From Scedosporium boydii (lineage: Eukaryota; Ascomycota; Sordariomycetes; Microascales; Microascaceae): a DNA stretch of 64,000 bases. The notes below the pieces were generated by a model. It was not told the DNA's origin. It saw nothing but the letters and a program-made list of their open reading frames with translations, and ran no database searches. Of this stretch, positions 45,604 to 58,503 are shown piece after piece (position 1 is the first letter of the stretch; each line of letters starts with the position of its first letter). The position numbers and the translations under genes were made by a program. The stretch spans positions 1 to 64,000 of the forward strand of contig NJFT01000133.1 of assembly GCA_002221725.1 (NCBI GenBank), given 5' to 3'.

Positions 45604-48600
45604 TGCTCGATGGTCTGCCTTTCTGATGCGTCTTTGGTTGTCGTGACGCAACGAAGGGGGGGAGAAAGAGAGAGAGAACGAGAGAGAACGAGAGACGTGA
45701 CGAGGAAAAATGAATTCCCTCGTCCAAAAAAATGAACGCGATGTTCACAAAAAAAGAATGACGATTGCTCCTCAACTAATATCCTCAAGAGGAGATGTGA
45801 TGAAGCTACCCCGGTTCAAGACCCGACTTTAAGGCTCCGACGATCTTCTTTAACCTTTTTTTCGCCAAAAACTTCTTCGAAGCCGGGATGGGATGACAAG
45901 TGACGATCACCTTCCAAGGCGGGTAATATTATCACCAGGCGTGAGAATATGTGGGCCAGAGGCAAGTCGAGGAAGACGGCCGATCTCGATCTCGGGCTGA
46001 AGATTGAATTGGACCGAGCTCAGCTTGCACGCCACACGTTTCCTACCTCACAAAAAAGCAGGACGATATTAGCGAGGGCTTGTATGAACACCCTTGAAAA
46101 CGAGTGACTGTCCAAAACGGACGGAAGATATTATCAAATGAGCGTGGGTGAGGGAGGATGAAAAATGAATGAAAAGCTGAGTGGGATAGAAATGAAAGAC
46201 AAGGATTTAGAGAGGACCGAGGGGGGATATTATTAGACTGATATCAGATACCGGGATGGAGACAGACGCAGGTACATACAGACAAGCAAGTATTAGTGGA
46301 GTGAGCGCAGGCGGATGGACCAGGGGGGCTCGGGGGCGGAACCGTGGACCATGGGCGGGAGGGATCAATAGCTTCACTAGCTCAGAAGTGGGCAAAGAGG
46401 CATCAAACCCAATTGATCGATCCCACTTGTCTAGTACTTCGAAGACTTGGCAGGAAAAAGAAATAAGTTCGAAATACTCTGCTGAACTGGGCGGGATGTT
46501 CTTCCTTGATGATTTGATCTCCTGGAACGCGTAGGAGAAGAATGAAGCTGCTCCTGGCTTCTTTTATATTGTGTCCATCACCTCTGTCGCACCGCTCGTT
46601 TCCCTTCTGTTATGGAGAGTGATGATATCGCCCGGCATCGCTGCTGGCAATGTCAACTTGCAGCGTGCGCCGTGTCCCCGTCGAAAGGGAAGCCATGAAC
46701 ACTTTCATCCTCCCATGAGTTACGATACGAAGAGTCCGGGGTAAGGGACGGCTCCATTACCAGGTCCGAGTGTGCCGTCCAATGCAGGCCATACCACTTG
46801 TAATACCCCGAGAGCGCGGAATATTACAATTCAGACCTGCCAGAAACGGGAGATACGAAGTACGATGATTTCCCATCGAGTACTCCGTACTTCCGCGCCA
46901 ACTCTGGTAACATAGCCACGCCATAAGGCGATGGATGTGATGCGTGCGAATTGGAATATTGACTTGCATCATGCTTTTCCGGCAGAGGTGAACGCGAACG
47001 GGACCCATAAGCAACCTTGACTTCGAAGTTTGCAGCAGCTAGCCTCCTTTTTTTTTCTCCCTTGCTCTAGCGCCGGCAGAGATGGGAACCTAAACCTGTC
47101 TCCGAAAGCAATGAAAAGATGCAGAGGAAGAGACAGAACACTCTCTCAGCAGTCATGACAAGCAAATAGTTCGTTGTGTCTGCGTCATCCGAACACAGTT
47201 TTCCAGCTCGGAAAAGGGGAGAAGGAAAAAAGTAAGCACGAGAGAAACACGCGAGAAATTGGGTAGAGCGCGTGCGCGATGCGATCCTGCAGGTGTGGAT
47301 GCAGCCCAGCCTAGCCTGTAAGTGAGGAAACGCGCACACATTTCTCGCATGAACGTGCCGCCCTCGAGTCAAAGTTTTGAGAAGTACGAAGGAGTGTACA
47401 CTTGTAATAATAGGGCCTTGAAATATCGAGGCATCCGAGCACTCTGCGAGTGATCAAGGGACCTGGGAAAACGTGGACTGAGTCCCGACAACTTCCCTTT
47501 GACCCGACATCATCGGAAGGTGGGAAGGCAACAACACCTGATGCCCCGTCAGTCTAACAGTCAAATAACGGCCAAGCAGAAAAAAAAAAAAAGGTACGAA
47601 GGCCGAGTCGGGGAAAAGAGGAGACGATGGAAGACCAAGACTCAAAAAGAGCAAGCGGACCATGGGGCCGAGGACCAGGATTAACACCGAACAGGACTAG
47701 CGCAATCACAATGCCACCACAATGGTCGATGAGTCTCAATGTCCATCACTGAGGAGGGCTGAGGTTAAAATTGCGATCGCCAAAGCGGATGCAGGACAGT
47801 GGGAGGATGGAGGCAAAGGGAGGTCGAGACGGCGTCATTGTCGAATAGAGAGTCGCGCTTGCACAAATATTTGCCAGGGGCACCCGGGATTCTGCCGAGA
47901 AGAACCCTTGGCTTGACCTTGAAGAAGACAAGCAAAGTAGCATTGCATTTTGAGCGGTTGAGAAGTTGAGTCTAGCGGAAAAGTGCACTGACATTGACTG
48001 ACGGGGTCTGGTGTCAGGTACGGCAAAGGGATCAGGGACCACTGAGCCCAAACTGAACCAGTACCTGAACCAGTGATAGTGGCACCAAGACAATCCGATC
48101 CGCCAGCCGTCACCACCCAGGCCCAGCCGCCATGCCATTGCGGTCATCAAGACCGATCTGGTATCCGGTATCAACACATCTCGACCGTGTTATCCTTCCG
48201 CGAATGATTTGTCTTCCATGAGATGAGAGAATCGAGATTATACAAATCCGTCACAGAAGAAACATTCCTACTCTCACCAGAAACGACATCAACTGCCGTC
48301 TCAGGTTGACTCTCAACATCACATCGACCTGGTCCTTGTGTGCTCGTGCCTACAAAGTACATTGAAACACATCAATCCCGTTCCCGCTTCTCAACTGAAC
48401 CCCGATCTTAGACTTCAGCTCGTTCCCTTTGTACTATCCAATCCACCTAGCATCGACAAACACCCCCGCAAGCGCGCTCTGCATGCCCAAAAAAGGAAAA
48501 TAAGCCTCTCCCGAAAAGCAACTCTCACTCTGCGGCTTGCTGTGATATAGTAGCACTATTATTATCGAAGGGTTCCGAGTGGAAAAGAAGCACATTCGAC

Positions 48601-49275
48601 CCCAATCCAATGTCGACCGATGTCTGCGATGTGTCCATGTGCCGACCAGAGACCCGGTTCCCATCCAATGAATGACCCTCTTTTACCATCACATCTCTGC
48701 AGGGCTTACCTGCGCATGGCATGAGGTTGAATTAGTTCATGAATGGAGGAAAGATATTAACGAACACACCATTAGGAACAAAATGAAGGAGGGCAATCGC
48801 ATCAGAAAAGTCCAATGAATGAGAAAAGCGAAGAAACCGACGAAATGGCCTTCGGCGCTTCTCCCCCGCTCGGCGAGTTCGCGATCCGTGAATCAAGCCG
48901 AGCTGAGGCGAAACCCCGAAATCGCGACTCGCCTTCTTACCTCCGATCACTCTGACTTTCAAGATCACCAATTGCATCGAGGTGAAGAAGTGACAGTAAC
49001 ACGGAGGAGCCCGCGAGAACCAGTTTTCAAGCTGTGTAGCGTAGTAGTCTATGGTGAATAGATTACCTTCCCTCATCGTCCTCGAAAGAGGGGAGGGACA
49101 AAATGGCCGAGGTGCGATGATGTAGTTGATCCCCCATCTAGTAGTAAAACCCAAACGCCAGCCCGGGAAAATAAACCGAGCCATACGACAAAACCAGAGA
49201 AGGAAATATACACAGCAGCGGATTGCAGACGCCACCATAGTCCCTTTATCGGACCATTCGTCCAAGATAACCCCC
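45604..49275. other. Gene-free interval of about 3.7 kb
   Basis: No gene supported on either strand. The left end is the GH55 promoter and leader, with a GA-rich stretch (about 45660-45695). A perfect TACGAAGTA lies at 46854-46862 and a TACTCCGTA at 46881-46889; a partial copy is at 47384-47390. Open frames at 47746-48177 and 48732-49265 (both minus) show no domain. Confidence 0.5.
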
Positions 49276-50640
49276 TTACTGCTCCTTCACTGACTCAACA
49301 CCCTGCCCCTCCGCGGCAATGACCTCGTTCAACTTCTGACCATCAATTGCCTTTTGCCCCGCCCGCTTCTTGAGCACGTTCTCGATGAAGGCTTCGCCGG
49401 CCTTGTAAGACGAGCGGACGAGTGGCCCGCTCGCGCAGTACAAGAAGCCCATCTCCATGGCGCGGTCCCTCCACATGTCGAACTCGTGAGGCGGGATGTA
49501 TTTCTCCACCTTGAGATGGCGCTTCGTGGGGCGCATGTATTGGCCAAAGGTGACGACGTCAACGTCGACCTTGCGGAGTTCTGCAATGGTTTACTTCAGT
49601 AAGTAACCGGGTAACAACACAACAAAGGAAAGGGGCCGGGGATAGTAGACAGCTAAGCCGTAAAGACCGAACATACCTCGTAGAGCATCCATCACCTCAT
49701 GCTCCTGCTCACCAAGACCAAGCATGATGCTCGTCTTCGTAATGATACCCTCCTTACCCCTAACCCTCTTCACCTCCTCCAACACCTTCAAACTCTGCCT
49801 AAACGTCGCCCTCCGATCCCTCACATACGGCGTCAACCCCTCCACCGTCTCGATATTATGCGCATACACATCCAGCCCACTCTCGGCAACAACCTTCACC
49901 ATGTCCAGATCCCCACGGAAATCCCCCGTCAGCGCCTCGACCATCAAATCCGCCCTCTTCGCCTTAATCCTGCGTATCGTCTCCGCGAAATGTCTCGCGC
50001 CGCCATCCGCCAAATCATCCCGATCCACGCTCGTGAGCACGACGTAACCCAGCCCCCACCGACTCAACGCCTCCGCCACGTGCTCCGGCTCGTGCGGATC
50101 CAGCGGGGGGGGCTTCCTGTTCGTCTTGACGCTGCAGAAGCGGCAACCGCGCGTGCACGTGTCGCCCATGAGCATGATGGTCGCCGTCGCCGCGGACTTG
50201 CTCGAGCCGCCCCAGCACTCGGATACGTTGGGGCAGCGCGCTTCTTCGCAGACCGTGTGCAGGCCGAGGCCGCGCAGGTCGGCCTTGATCTTCTTGTAGT
50301 TGTTGTTACCGGAGGGGATCGGGGTTTTGAGCCATTCGGGGAGGCGCGTGATGGTCTTCTTGCGGCCGGCGGGTCCGACTTCGGCGGTGCGGAGGGTGTA
50401 GGCTTCGGCGGGTGAAAGCGGCGCGGAGGCGGATGAGGTGCCGACGAACTCGGAGAACGGCGCTACGGTGGTGTCTTTGAAGTAGGTTGGCCGCCGCGCC
50501 TTGGTCTGGCCTGATGGCGCTGCCGTCTCGGGGGATTCGCCGGGGATAGTCGCGAATGATCGGATGGTCGTGGATGACAAATTCGCAGCGAGAGCTCGCC
50601 GGAGCGGCGGCTGCAGGCGTTGGAGTGACGCTGGTGACAT
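49276..50640 (-). CDS. lip5: Lipoyl synthase, mitochondrial
   Basis: A radical-SAM enzyme that inserts two sulfurs into octanoyl chains to make lipoate on mitochondrial dehydrogenase subunits. Exons 50640-49677 and 49580-49276 (intron 96 nt) give about 422 aa. A Ser/Arg-rich presequence covers roughly the first 40 residues. The auxiliary cluster motif [12 protein letters not shown] (C-x4-C-x5-C) and the radical-SAM motif CTRGCRFC (C-x3-C-x2-C) are both intact. [34 protein letters not shown] and [12 protein letters not shown] are family blocks. The second exon supplies [20 protein letters not shown] and [14 protein letters not shown] with the conserved C-terminal Arg-Ser-Ser. The match to LIP5/LIAS over the full length leaves little doubt. 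Confidence 0.97.
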
Positions 50641-52182
50641 CGTCGATTGATTCTCAAGAGGGAGATTCTGTTGCGGGACGGCGGATTACGGGTCAATGGT
50701 CTTGACAGCCAGCGCCCAAAAGCTCTGGTCGTGGGCGTAGCTATCACAATGCGTGTAAACGGAACTTGATGTGGTGAGGGACCAGCCAGCGAGTTGTGGT
50801 TGAGATTTCAATAAAAATTGGCGAGTCGATGATTCGTCAACGTAAATTTTTGGGGGGGCCCTGTTTCCCGACAACACCCACTGAATCGGGTATCTCCGGC
50901 CTAAAACAGTTCCAACCTGCACTGGAATGGCACGGCTCACGCCCCAAGTCGTGACCAATGATGACTAACAAGGGCGCTGCCCAACAATTGAAGCCGTGCT
51001 GTCTGGGTGCTTTCCCCATTCCTCGGGCTCTGTTTGCATTGAGTTTAAGCGTTCATCAAGCCTCAACCCCTTTTCGGTAGGTCCAAACGCGACACTGATC
51101 TCCGAGGGGATTATCAAGACCATCCGGCGATCTTAGTGCATCTTATAGCTTCAGTTAGAGGCCTATCCATTAAGATGGAGAACATGAAATCATCAAGAAA
51201 ACGTTTCAACGCCAAAGACTTGGTCCGCCTCCCGGAGGAGACGGACCTCTATATTTGACATCTTCCTACTTGCTATTTTCTACCAAAGAAGAAAAACCAC
51301 CTCCCCCGCTCCAAGTATCAAAAAAAGAAGAAAAGACTCCAATCACACCGTTCCCTCGCCTCGCTTTCACTTAAACAATGGCCTTAGAAAAACAGAATGG
51401 GAAGGGCTAACAAAAAGCCAACATCTCTCAAGCCAAAAGGTCAAAAGCTAAGGGCTTGAGGATGGGAGAAGAACGTGATTTCAAGAAGGTAGTATAGTTC
51501 AGGGGGTATGAAGAAGTACACAGCGCCATCAAGGGTTCCTTTCCTCTCAATTTTTTCCGGTCCCGCGGTTCGTTCGTTGGTAAGTGGTCGTGAGGTTTTA
51601 TGAGCCGACATCACATCCCTATCGAGGGATGTGGGCAACGGCCCTAGGCCCTCGGCCACTTTCAGGGCGGAATGACGACAAGTCGTCATATAAGAGGCAA
51701 TGCAGGTAGATTTGGCCAGCCAGGAAACGACCTGTATCAAAAAGAGAATATCCGTCGCTCATCCTTCGATTTGATACAGTCGTCTCCTAGAAAACAGGTT
51801 CGCACCATCAAGGCGTGGCGGCCCTCCAATGAGGGCATTTTGAAAAGAAAAAGGGTCAAAAGGTGAAAAAGTGGGTATTCAAAACGAAGAAGAAGCGAAG
51901 ATGGGTTTTTGGTTGAACAAAGATGAAAGCGGCCCTTGCTTTTTTTTCCGAGTTCATCGTTGATCTTCGTCAACGTACAGCCCTCATTGTCGTTCATCGT
52001 CATGCAGGTAAACAAAGGGAAATAATACTGGATGGACGGATAGGATATTCGGCGTCGATACGGCTCGAGTTCGGGCTGCATCTTCGACCCAAGATCCCTC
52101 CCATTAACAACGTCACGCGCCCGTCCCCTTTCAACTTCCTCCTCTCTCCCCCCCTTCACTCAAGCCGCGTGAACGGCGACTT
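50641..52182. other. Intergenic region of about 1.5 kb
   Basis: The lipoyl synthase promoter and the 3' flank of the GPI-type protein gene. No other gene recognised; small open frames are not protein-like. Confidence 0.5.
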
Positions 52183-52500
52183 TTACATGAGGGCGATAGC
52201 AACCATACCAGCGAAGCCGGCAAAGGCAACGTTGGCGACGTCCAGGACGCCAGCGGCCGAAGAGGATGATTCGGTGGGAGCCTCGCTGGTGGTGGAAGCG
52301 GGAGGGCGGACGGTGGTAGAGGCTCCAGTAGGGGCAGACGACGTGATGGTACCGTTGGAGAAGGCAGTCTCGGTGTACTTGCTGAGAGTGACGGTCTTGG
52401 TGAGAGTGGTGGTCGAGGTGAGCGTGGTGGTGGTGGTAGCCTCCTGGGCCATGGCAAGCATGGGGAGGATGACAGCGGACACGAGGGTGAAGAGCTTCAT
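52183..52500 (-). CDS. Small Thr/Ser-rich GPI-anchored wall protein
   Basis: An intronless frame of 105 aa with three clear parts. Residues 1-19 are a signal peptide (MKLFTLVSAVILPMLAMAQ). The middle is dense in Thr and Ser (TLTSTTTLTKTVTLSKYTET) with one N-glycosylation site in SNGT, as in O-mannosylated wall proteins. The end shows Ser/Ala small residues (ESSSSAAG), the likely anchor site, followed by a hydrophobic tail (NVAFAGFAGMVAIALM). This is the classic layout of a GPI-anchored surface protein. There is no catalytic domain, and I cannot name a specific family. The ATG at 52500 was chosen over an upstream frame because it starts the signal peptide. Confidence 0.82.
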   Translation of the reverse strand: MKLFTLVSAVILPMLAMAQEATTTTTLTSTTTLTKTVTLSKYTETAFSNGTITSSAPTGASTTVRPPASTTSEAPTESSSSAAGVLDVANVAFAGFAGMVAIALM

Positions 52501-54687
52501 CTTGACGGCTAATCCACAAACGACCTTCTCTTTTCTTCCTTCTAGGAATTCGTTCAAGATGGAGAATGGATCGACTTGATCGAACTAAAGCGCCAAAAAG
52601 GTCCAAGCGATGGATGTTCCTGTTCGACGAACGTTGGGTTATGTTTCGAGTGGCTTATAAGCGCGAAGAGTTTGCCAGCGTGTGTGTTTGGGTGAGTGGT
52701 TTCGTGAGAGAGATCTCGAGTATAAGAGTTTCCAGTTATAAAGCAGGTTGTACGATTGGAATGGACTTTGCCAACGAAGCCCTATGGGTTTGCTCAAAAA
52801 GAACAAGTTTTGCGAAAAGAATGGACGGACTTGCGAACTCAGGATCGTGATAGTGAAAGGGAGAAGGAGAATAAGAGGAGGTGTGGACGAAAAGAGAGGG
52901 CGAGCAGGGACATGATAATAACAGGCACAAAGACCACAAGCGCAGGGCAGGAAATGAGAGAGAGCGCCCGAGATTGTGAAGGGAGGGGGGTGTGTGTGGT
53001 GCGTGTAAGTAGAGTAGTGCCGTGTGGGAAATTCCTTGAGGACCAGGGGGTGCGTGCTTTGGTGTCGCAATAGGTTTGGAGGGGGTGTCTCGATGGACGG
53101 GTGAGAAGATGTGGTCCAACCAGACGAAAGCGAAGGAGAAATTGGACTTTCGAAGCATTTTTTCCCTTCCCTCTCGGGTCGATGCAGACGTACCACCCTG
53201 TGCCAAAGTCGCGACGATGGGCGGGCGTTGGCCGAGGGTGGTGCCGACTTTGCTCGAGGACGCTAATACCGAAGAAGCAGCCCTGAGCCTTTCTCATGGT
53301 CCGTCCGTTCTGTATCCTGTATCCACAGCAGCCACAGCCTGGGGGTCTGACGACAATGCGAGTTTGAGAAGAAAAGGAAAGACGTCGTCTCCTCACTTGG
53401 CTTAGACTAAGTACATAACAGTACCTCTCCATGGCTCTTTTTGGTGATAGCTTCGACCAGATACTCACAGAGGAGGATGTACATGATTGTACACTATTAA
53501 AGTCGGTGCCAGGATGCCCTGTCAGAAGGCGGTCTCCATTGTTTCCATGAATTGAAGAATACCCTCGGTATCATTAGCCAGCAATATTACCAGCAACAGA
53601 CGAGATTTCACGCCCGAGAGTCCTTCCGAGGCCGTCGTCGAGATCAATTGATGCGCAACAAAGTATATAGATCTACATCTCCACTAGACAACGGCGGCAG
53701 ATGTCGTTGAAATGAGCAAATCAATGGGTCTTCTCGATGGACCGATCTACACCATCTAATATTGATTGGTATCCACCGATGCGTTGCACTCTGATTGAGA
53801 TAGAGCATTGAGCTTAGCGGAGTGTGCGTGTGCGCTCTGGTGGCTGCGATTCACCAGGGCATGTACTTCCACAGTGGCGTGGGAGGCAAACCCAGAGCAT
53901 CCAGGTCCTTTACGCTGGCGCCATCGCAGTCGCATCGCTCATCTTCTACCACTAGACAGATGAATTGGGGCTTTGCGAAGCAGATAAAATAATATAATAG
54001 AGGCGACGACGGCTGTTCTATCGATCTGTCCACCAAGGGCCTGATTCCCCGGGGCGCAACAGAATCGGTAATTTCTCGTCGATGAATCGCAGGTCGAACA
54101 ATCTTTATCTGCGCCTGATAGCGCAAATACATTGCAGCTCGACCATCCCACTTTCCGCAAATTATCGCAATTCTTCCCTCGTCTCGTGGGGTGGACAGTG
54201 GGCCACCGATGCTATGCTGTGTGTGTTAAGGTGTAACTGACAAGGGTTCTGGCCCAGCTAAGGGGCAATGGGGGGCCAGAAGAGATCCATATCCAAGGGG
54301 CTTGATGGTCTGGTGGACACTTTTTCTCACGGTACTTTGTCCCTGTAAAATGAGCAACAGGCACTTAAAGACTTTAAAGAGCCCCGCTAGTAAAATCTGG
54401 GGTTCGCTTGGTCGATTCGGTCGTCGCAAGTGTTCTCGTCTAGTTCGAAATCCCTGTCGAGGGTGGCCATCGTGAGAGGTGCGCAATTTCCAGATCCACT
54501 TTTTTGGTTGATTGGCTTCTCGCATCTTGCAATTGAATGGTCCGTTCCATGGATGTGCGCTCGGGTGATGGATGAGCATTGGATGGTGAGTGATGGACGA
54601 GATGGGAGATGGGAGATGGGTGATAGGGTTCTCGGAGGATACATTGGAGGTACTTTGAGGAAGTCGCCGAAATGCGCGTAATCAGGC

Positions 54688-54703
54688 GGTACCTTGCAAG
54701 GTA
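54688..54703. repeat. Perfect 16-nt palindrome gtaccttgcaaggtac
   Basis: A perfect inverted repeat built on GGTACC/AAGGTACC-type sequence, 18 bp before another AGGTACCT palindrome. It lies in non-coding DNA. Confidence 0.85.
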
Positions 54704-57673
54704 CACTACTCAACTCAATCCAGGTACCTCCCTCTGTCCACCTTGAGCGTGTGGCCCGTTGAATTACACTTCCCCCGTTCCTGCATTCTCGTGCCTGGCG
54801 CCAGACCGAATAAGGTGAAATCGTCACATCCGTTCCTGGCACCAGGCTCCATCCAAGTTGGCACCGGGGCGTACTCGTCAAAACTTTGGAAGGTCTCAGA
54901 ATCCGGGCGGTCGACGAAGCGGACAAAGAATGGATCCTCGGCGGTCTGTGGTCTGTGGTGAAATAAGGTCAAGGTTGATGGACCAACGAATTTGCAGAGT
55001 CTGTCCAGGGGTGTTACGGTTTAATGCTTCTCCTTGACTCTTCGTCGACTCGAGTGTGCGAGCCAGAGAGAGAGCAATGAAGCCCAAGATCATCCCCCGC
55101 CACATGGACCATTGCCATTCGCGCCACGCGATCTTGCGCAGTCATACTTGAGTTGACATGCCAGGAAGGCGACATCGCAAAGGACACCCGAAGATCAGAT
55201 ATCTACTAGAACTACCATGGATTTCCAGGAATACCATAGATTGATCCCACTTTGATTTACATCGCTCCCGCAATGCATTCCATTGACCGACTCCGGGTCA
55301 TCTCACTCTTTCAAATCCTCCGCTCTTTCTTTGCCTTTTCTCCCGATGCCGCGCCCCATGCCTTGGCGGCTATTTTATCCAAATTGTTTCAGTTCCCTGC
55401 AATCGCGGCCTGTTGATGAGGCTATACACTACTACTACGGCCGGGTGTGCCTCCAATCAAGGTCAGGAAATGGAGTGAAGGAAAAAAAAATCCATTCGCT
55501 TCTTTGTGTGCTTTTCTTAGTGCTGCTCTTGCTGTGTCCGTGGCTCCTTTGTAGGCTTAGCCGGCATTCCCTTAGTTGCCACACCACACCCAGTCCCATT
55601 CTTCCTTTCAGACGCGCAGAGGGAATGTCAGCTTGCATCGGCGCACGTCGGACTGACCTCGTCCTCGGTAAGACAAGCGAAGTGTGGAATAAATAGCTTC
55701 TTGGGATTCTCACGACCGGTGTATTTCTCCTGTTCGGACGGGAGCCTGCTTATCAGATGAGAACCATGGGCGGCGGTGAGAATCCTGTGATCCGTCTTAC
55801 CACCCAGAACTATTTCGTAGTGTGTGATAGCAAAGTTTTCATGAGACCCGGACCAAGAATAGCCTGGCTGCTATTACTTCATAGGATCCATTTCCCCCAT
55901 GCTCTCAGCCTTCTAAGCCACCGACCTGGACCCCTCCAGAACCCAACTATCCCGTTAGGGCATCCTTCGCGTGTCTGGGTGGATTTGGCCGTTTCAACGG
56001 CTGGTGGCTTCCTTGTGGGACACTGGTGGACAGAGCAAGGATGAAGCTCAGCTCTCGAGGCTGTGGTGCCCCGACGAAAAGACTCTACCCGTCTTCGTAT
56101 TAGCGGATGCCGACAGTAATGTCGCCATTCCCACGCTTCGAACACAAGCCTCCCTCCTAGGGTCACAAAGAAAAAGCCAATCCGCGGGCATCCATATCAT
56201 TCAAACCGGGATATGGCTTGAACTCAAGAGGATACTCCCAGTCTCACAAGTAATAAATGCAGAGTAGCTATCTCTGCAGTCTCCCGAAAGCCCAACATAC
56301 AAGTAATGCACCATCTCCTTGCCCGGCGGATCCGAGTCTCTCCGAGGGTCCTTTGAGCAATATATTCCGGAGCCCGGAGCAACGGCAGTTGTTATTGAAG
56401 GCAATCTCAGCAGCTCGCAGTCCGAGATAATGTAGAGCCCCCTCCTGTAAAAAAGGACCTCTGCAGAATAGTTCTGTGGGATATCCGTGGCCAGGTGCAC
56501 AGCCGCCATGCGTTTTGCCAAGACCGCTTGCTTTCTATTTCCTGGAGCGCCACAGGCTATTATTGCCCTACGCTTGAGTCAGGAATACCATGCAGAAATC
56601 GAAAGCAGGATGGGGGCCGTCTTAGGTTAAGGAGCTAGCCTGGAGTAAAAATCCTTCCCTATGGATGGATATCTTGGAAGTTAGAAAGGACTGCTGGAGG
56701 GGTGTCCATCTCCCTTTTGGTTCTGGTGAGACAAGAAGCTTGGGCCGTAGAATTTTCGGCATGACAGAGGGCGGATCTCATCTTTTGAGTCGTGAAGCAA
56801 CTTATATGTGCCTCTACGGCACGGTGCGGTCACTTCTTCTGTGGGCGGTTGCTTTTGCGCCTGTCTTGTAGCCCCCATCGCCATCGCGTGCATGATTAGG
56901 AACAGCACGAGCATCGTTCAGCGGAAGATGGTAGTTCTGAAGTGAGGCGAAATGACTCGGACGCGGATACTCTCATTTCCCACAAATCCCCAGTGTTATC
57001 TCAGGCCCAGAGATAGTGAGATTATCTGTGAGCGTTTAGAATTTTTAGTATGCCACCACCCTCGACAATGTCTCACTTTCATCCCAAATATTCCTCTGGG
57101 ATATATAAGTCAATCGCTCGTCTGGGAGTCTTGCGGTATTGGTTCAAAGTACGAACAGGTTTGGGCCAAGGCAAGCTTCTCCGTGTGTAGCCTTCGATTC
57201 CAGAACCTACAGGTTTAACACAAGGCTCCTGTTCAAAGAATATCCACCTTTAAACAAGCCATATTTCGCTATATCGGCGATTCACCATGTGTCTGAATAT
57301 GTCGTCTCTGGCCGGATTCTTAAAATGGGTCCCTGATTGTAAATGATCATTTCCCAAGCCCAGATGGCCCTCCCTTCCAGTCGACCAATCCGGCAATATG
57401 GAACCCATGATCGGGCTCCCGATATATACACTGAAGTTTCGTATTTCCACGTATGAAAAAAGAAAAAAAAAAAGTTAATTTCTCATTAAACTCTTCAAGA
57501 ATCTTTCTTGGTGATGGTGACTTCCGTGATGTGTGATGTTGGTCAAGTTGACGCGCACAGACCGAATGGGCCGTTGGTGGGGGTTCGTCATTGTTGACTT
57601 CACTTCATCTCATCCATCAAACACCAAACCGCGACAAAACGACGAACATTCTCCAACCCAAATCCTCTACGAC

Positions 57674-57697
57674 CGCCATCGCCATCGCCATCGCCAT
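57674..57697. repeat. CGCCAT hexanucleotide repeat (x4)
   Basis: Four perfect CGCCAT units followed by a partial one, in the upstream region of SPC19, about 170 bp before its ATG. Confidence 0.9.
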
Positions 57698-57869
57698 CGC
57701 CAACGCTCCATTCCCTACATAAAGGCGCCACTGAACCGAAGGAGCGGATTTCGAAAGCCCAATTCAACAAATCTGCCCGATTCCCGGCGCACGCGACCAA
57801 GCGGTGCCCCGCCACGTCCCAAACCACCGCCCCTCCCTCCACATTCAACCACCACCAAAAGGGAACAAA

Positions 57870-58503
57870 ATGTCCAGCCAAAATATCGCAACATATAACG
57901 ACTGTGTCGCCTCCCTCCGCACATCCCTCAACTTCCTCGAGTCCTCCGTCGAAACTCTCGGCAACGGTGTCTCCGACTTCCCTCGCCTCATCACCATCCT
58001 CAAGACCGTCCGCGTACGTTTCTCTCCTCCCAGATCGAATACCGCCCTCTCCAACGACACCCCTAAAGAACATAAAAGCAAAGAATATTATAGAAAGAAC
58101 ATAAAATTAACGCTACACATAACAGCACTACGAACTCATTCCCCAACCCACTCTCGCCGCAGCAGAAGCATCCCTCCGCGACGAAATCGGCCCGTACATT
58201 TCCCTCCTCCTCGACCGCGCCGACCGCCAGCTCCAGCGCCGAGAGAGACGCATAGAGACGCTGAAGGCCCGCGCAGAGCTCCAGCATGGCCGCCTGGCGG
58301 AAGGTTCTTCCTCCTCCTCTTTAGGGAATAAGACGAGACGAGGGGCCGCGTCGGCGACGGCGGGCAGGAAGCTCGGGGGGGATGAGAAGTTCAGGGCGAG
58401 GGTTATAAGGCAGAAGAAGGAGGCGTTAAAGTACAGCGTTGAGAGGTTAGAGTTGGAGGTATTGCAGAAAGAGAGGGAATTAAGAAAGAGGCTAGACAGT
58501 TAA
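57870..58503 (+). CDS. spc19: DASH complex subunit SPC19
   Basis: A subunit of the DASH/Dam1 ring that couples kinetochores to spindle microtubules. Two exons (57870-58013, 58126-58503; intron 112 nt, ATAACAG acceptor) give about 173 aa. The first exon carries the family block YNDCVASLRTSLNFLESSVETL followed by GVSDFPRLITILKTVR. Across the junction comes HYELIPQPTLAAAEASLRDEIGP, which matches the Spc19 pattern closely. The remainder is a Lys/Arg/Glu-rich coiled coil with a low-complexity Ser stretch and ends ELRKRLDS. A single frame through exon 1 reads into the intron and misses the true C-terminal two-thirds, so the splice is essential to the call. Length is normal for the family. Confidence 0.93.

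Larger units (their letters stand above)
52501..57869. other. Longest gene-free interval (about 5.4 kb)
   Basis: No gene is supported. It holds the leader of the GPI-type protein (left), a GGTACC-type inverted repeat at 54688-54703, an AGGTACCT palindrome at 54722-54729, a GATGGGA-like short repeat near 54600, and a CGCCAT repeat at 57674-57697 close to SPC19. A minus-strand frame ending near 53851 (CDCDGASVKDLDALGLPP) is somewhat protein-like, but I cannot extend it. Confidence 0.45.

Noticed and set aside
45810..45835. GGTTCAAGACC on the plus strand, resembling a tRNA B box
   Set aside because: T-stem pairing fails and no cloverleaf can be drawn around it.
28932..48366. Identical 16-mer tacaaagtacattgaa at 28932 and 48351
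   Set aside because: In 64 kb on two strands, about one shared 16-mer pair is expected by chance, so it is not evidence of a repeat family.
53851..53950. Protein-like end CDCDGASVKDLDALGLPP on the minus strand
   Set aside because: I could not connect it to an upstream exon with good splice signals or to any known family; it may be a relic but is not supported.
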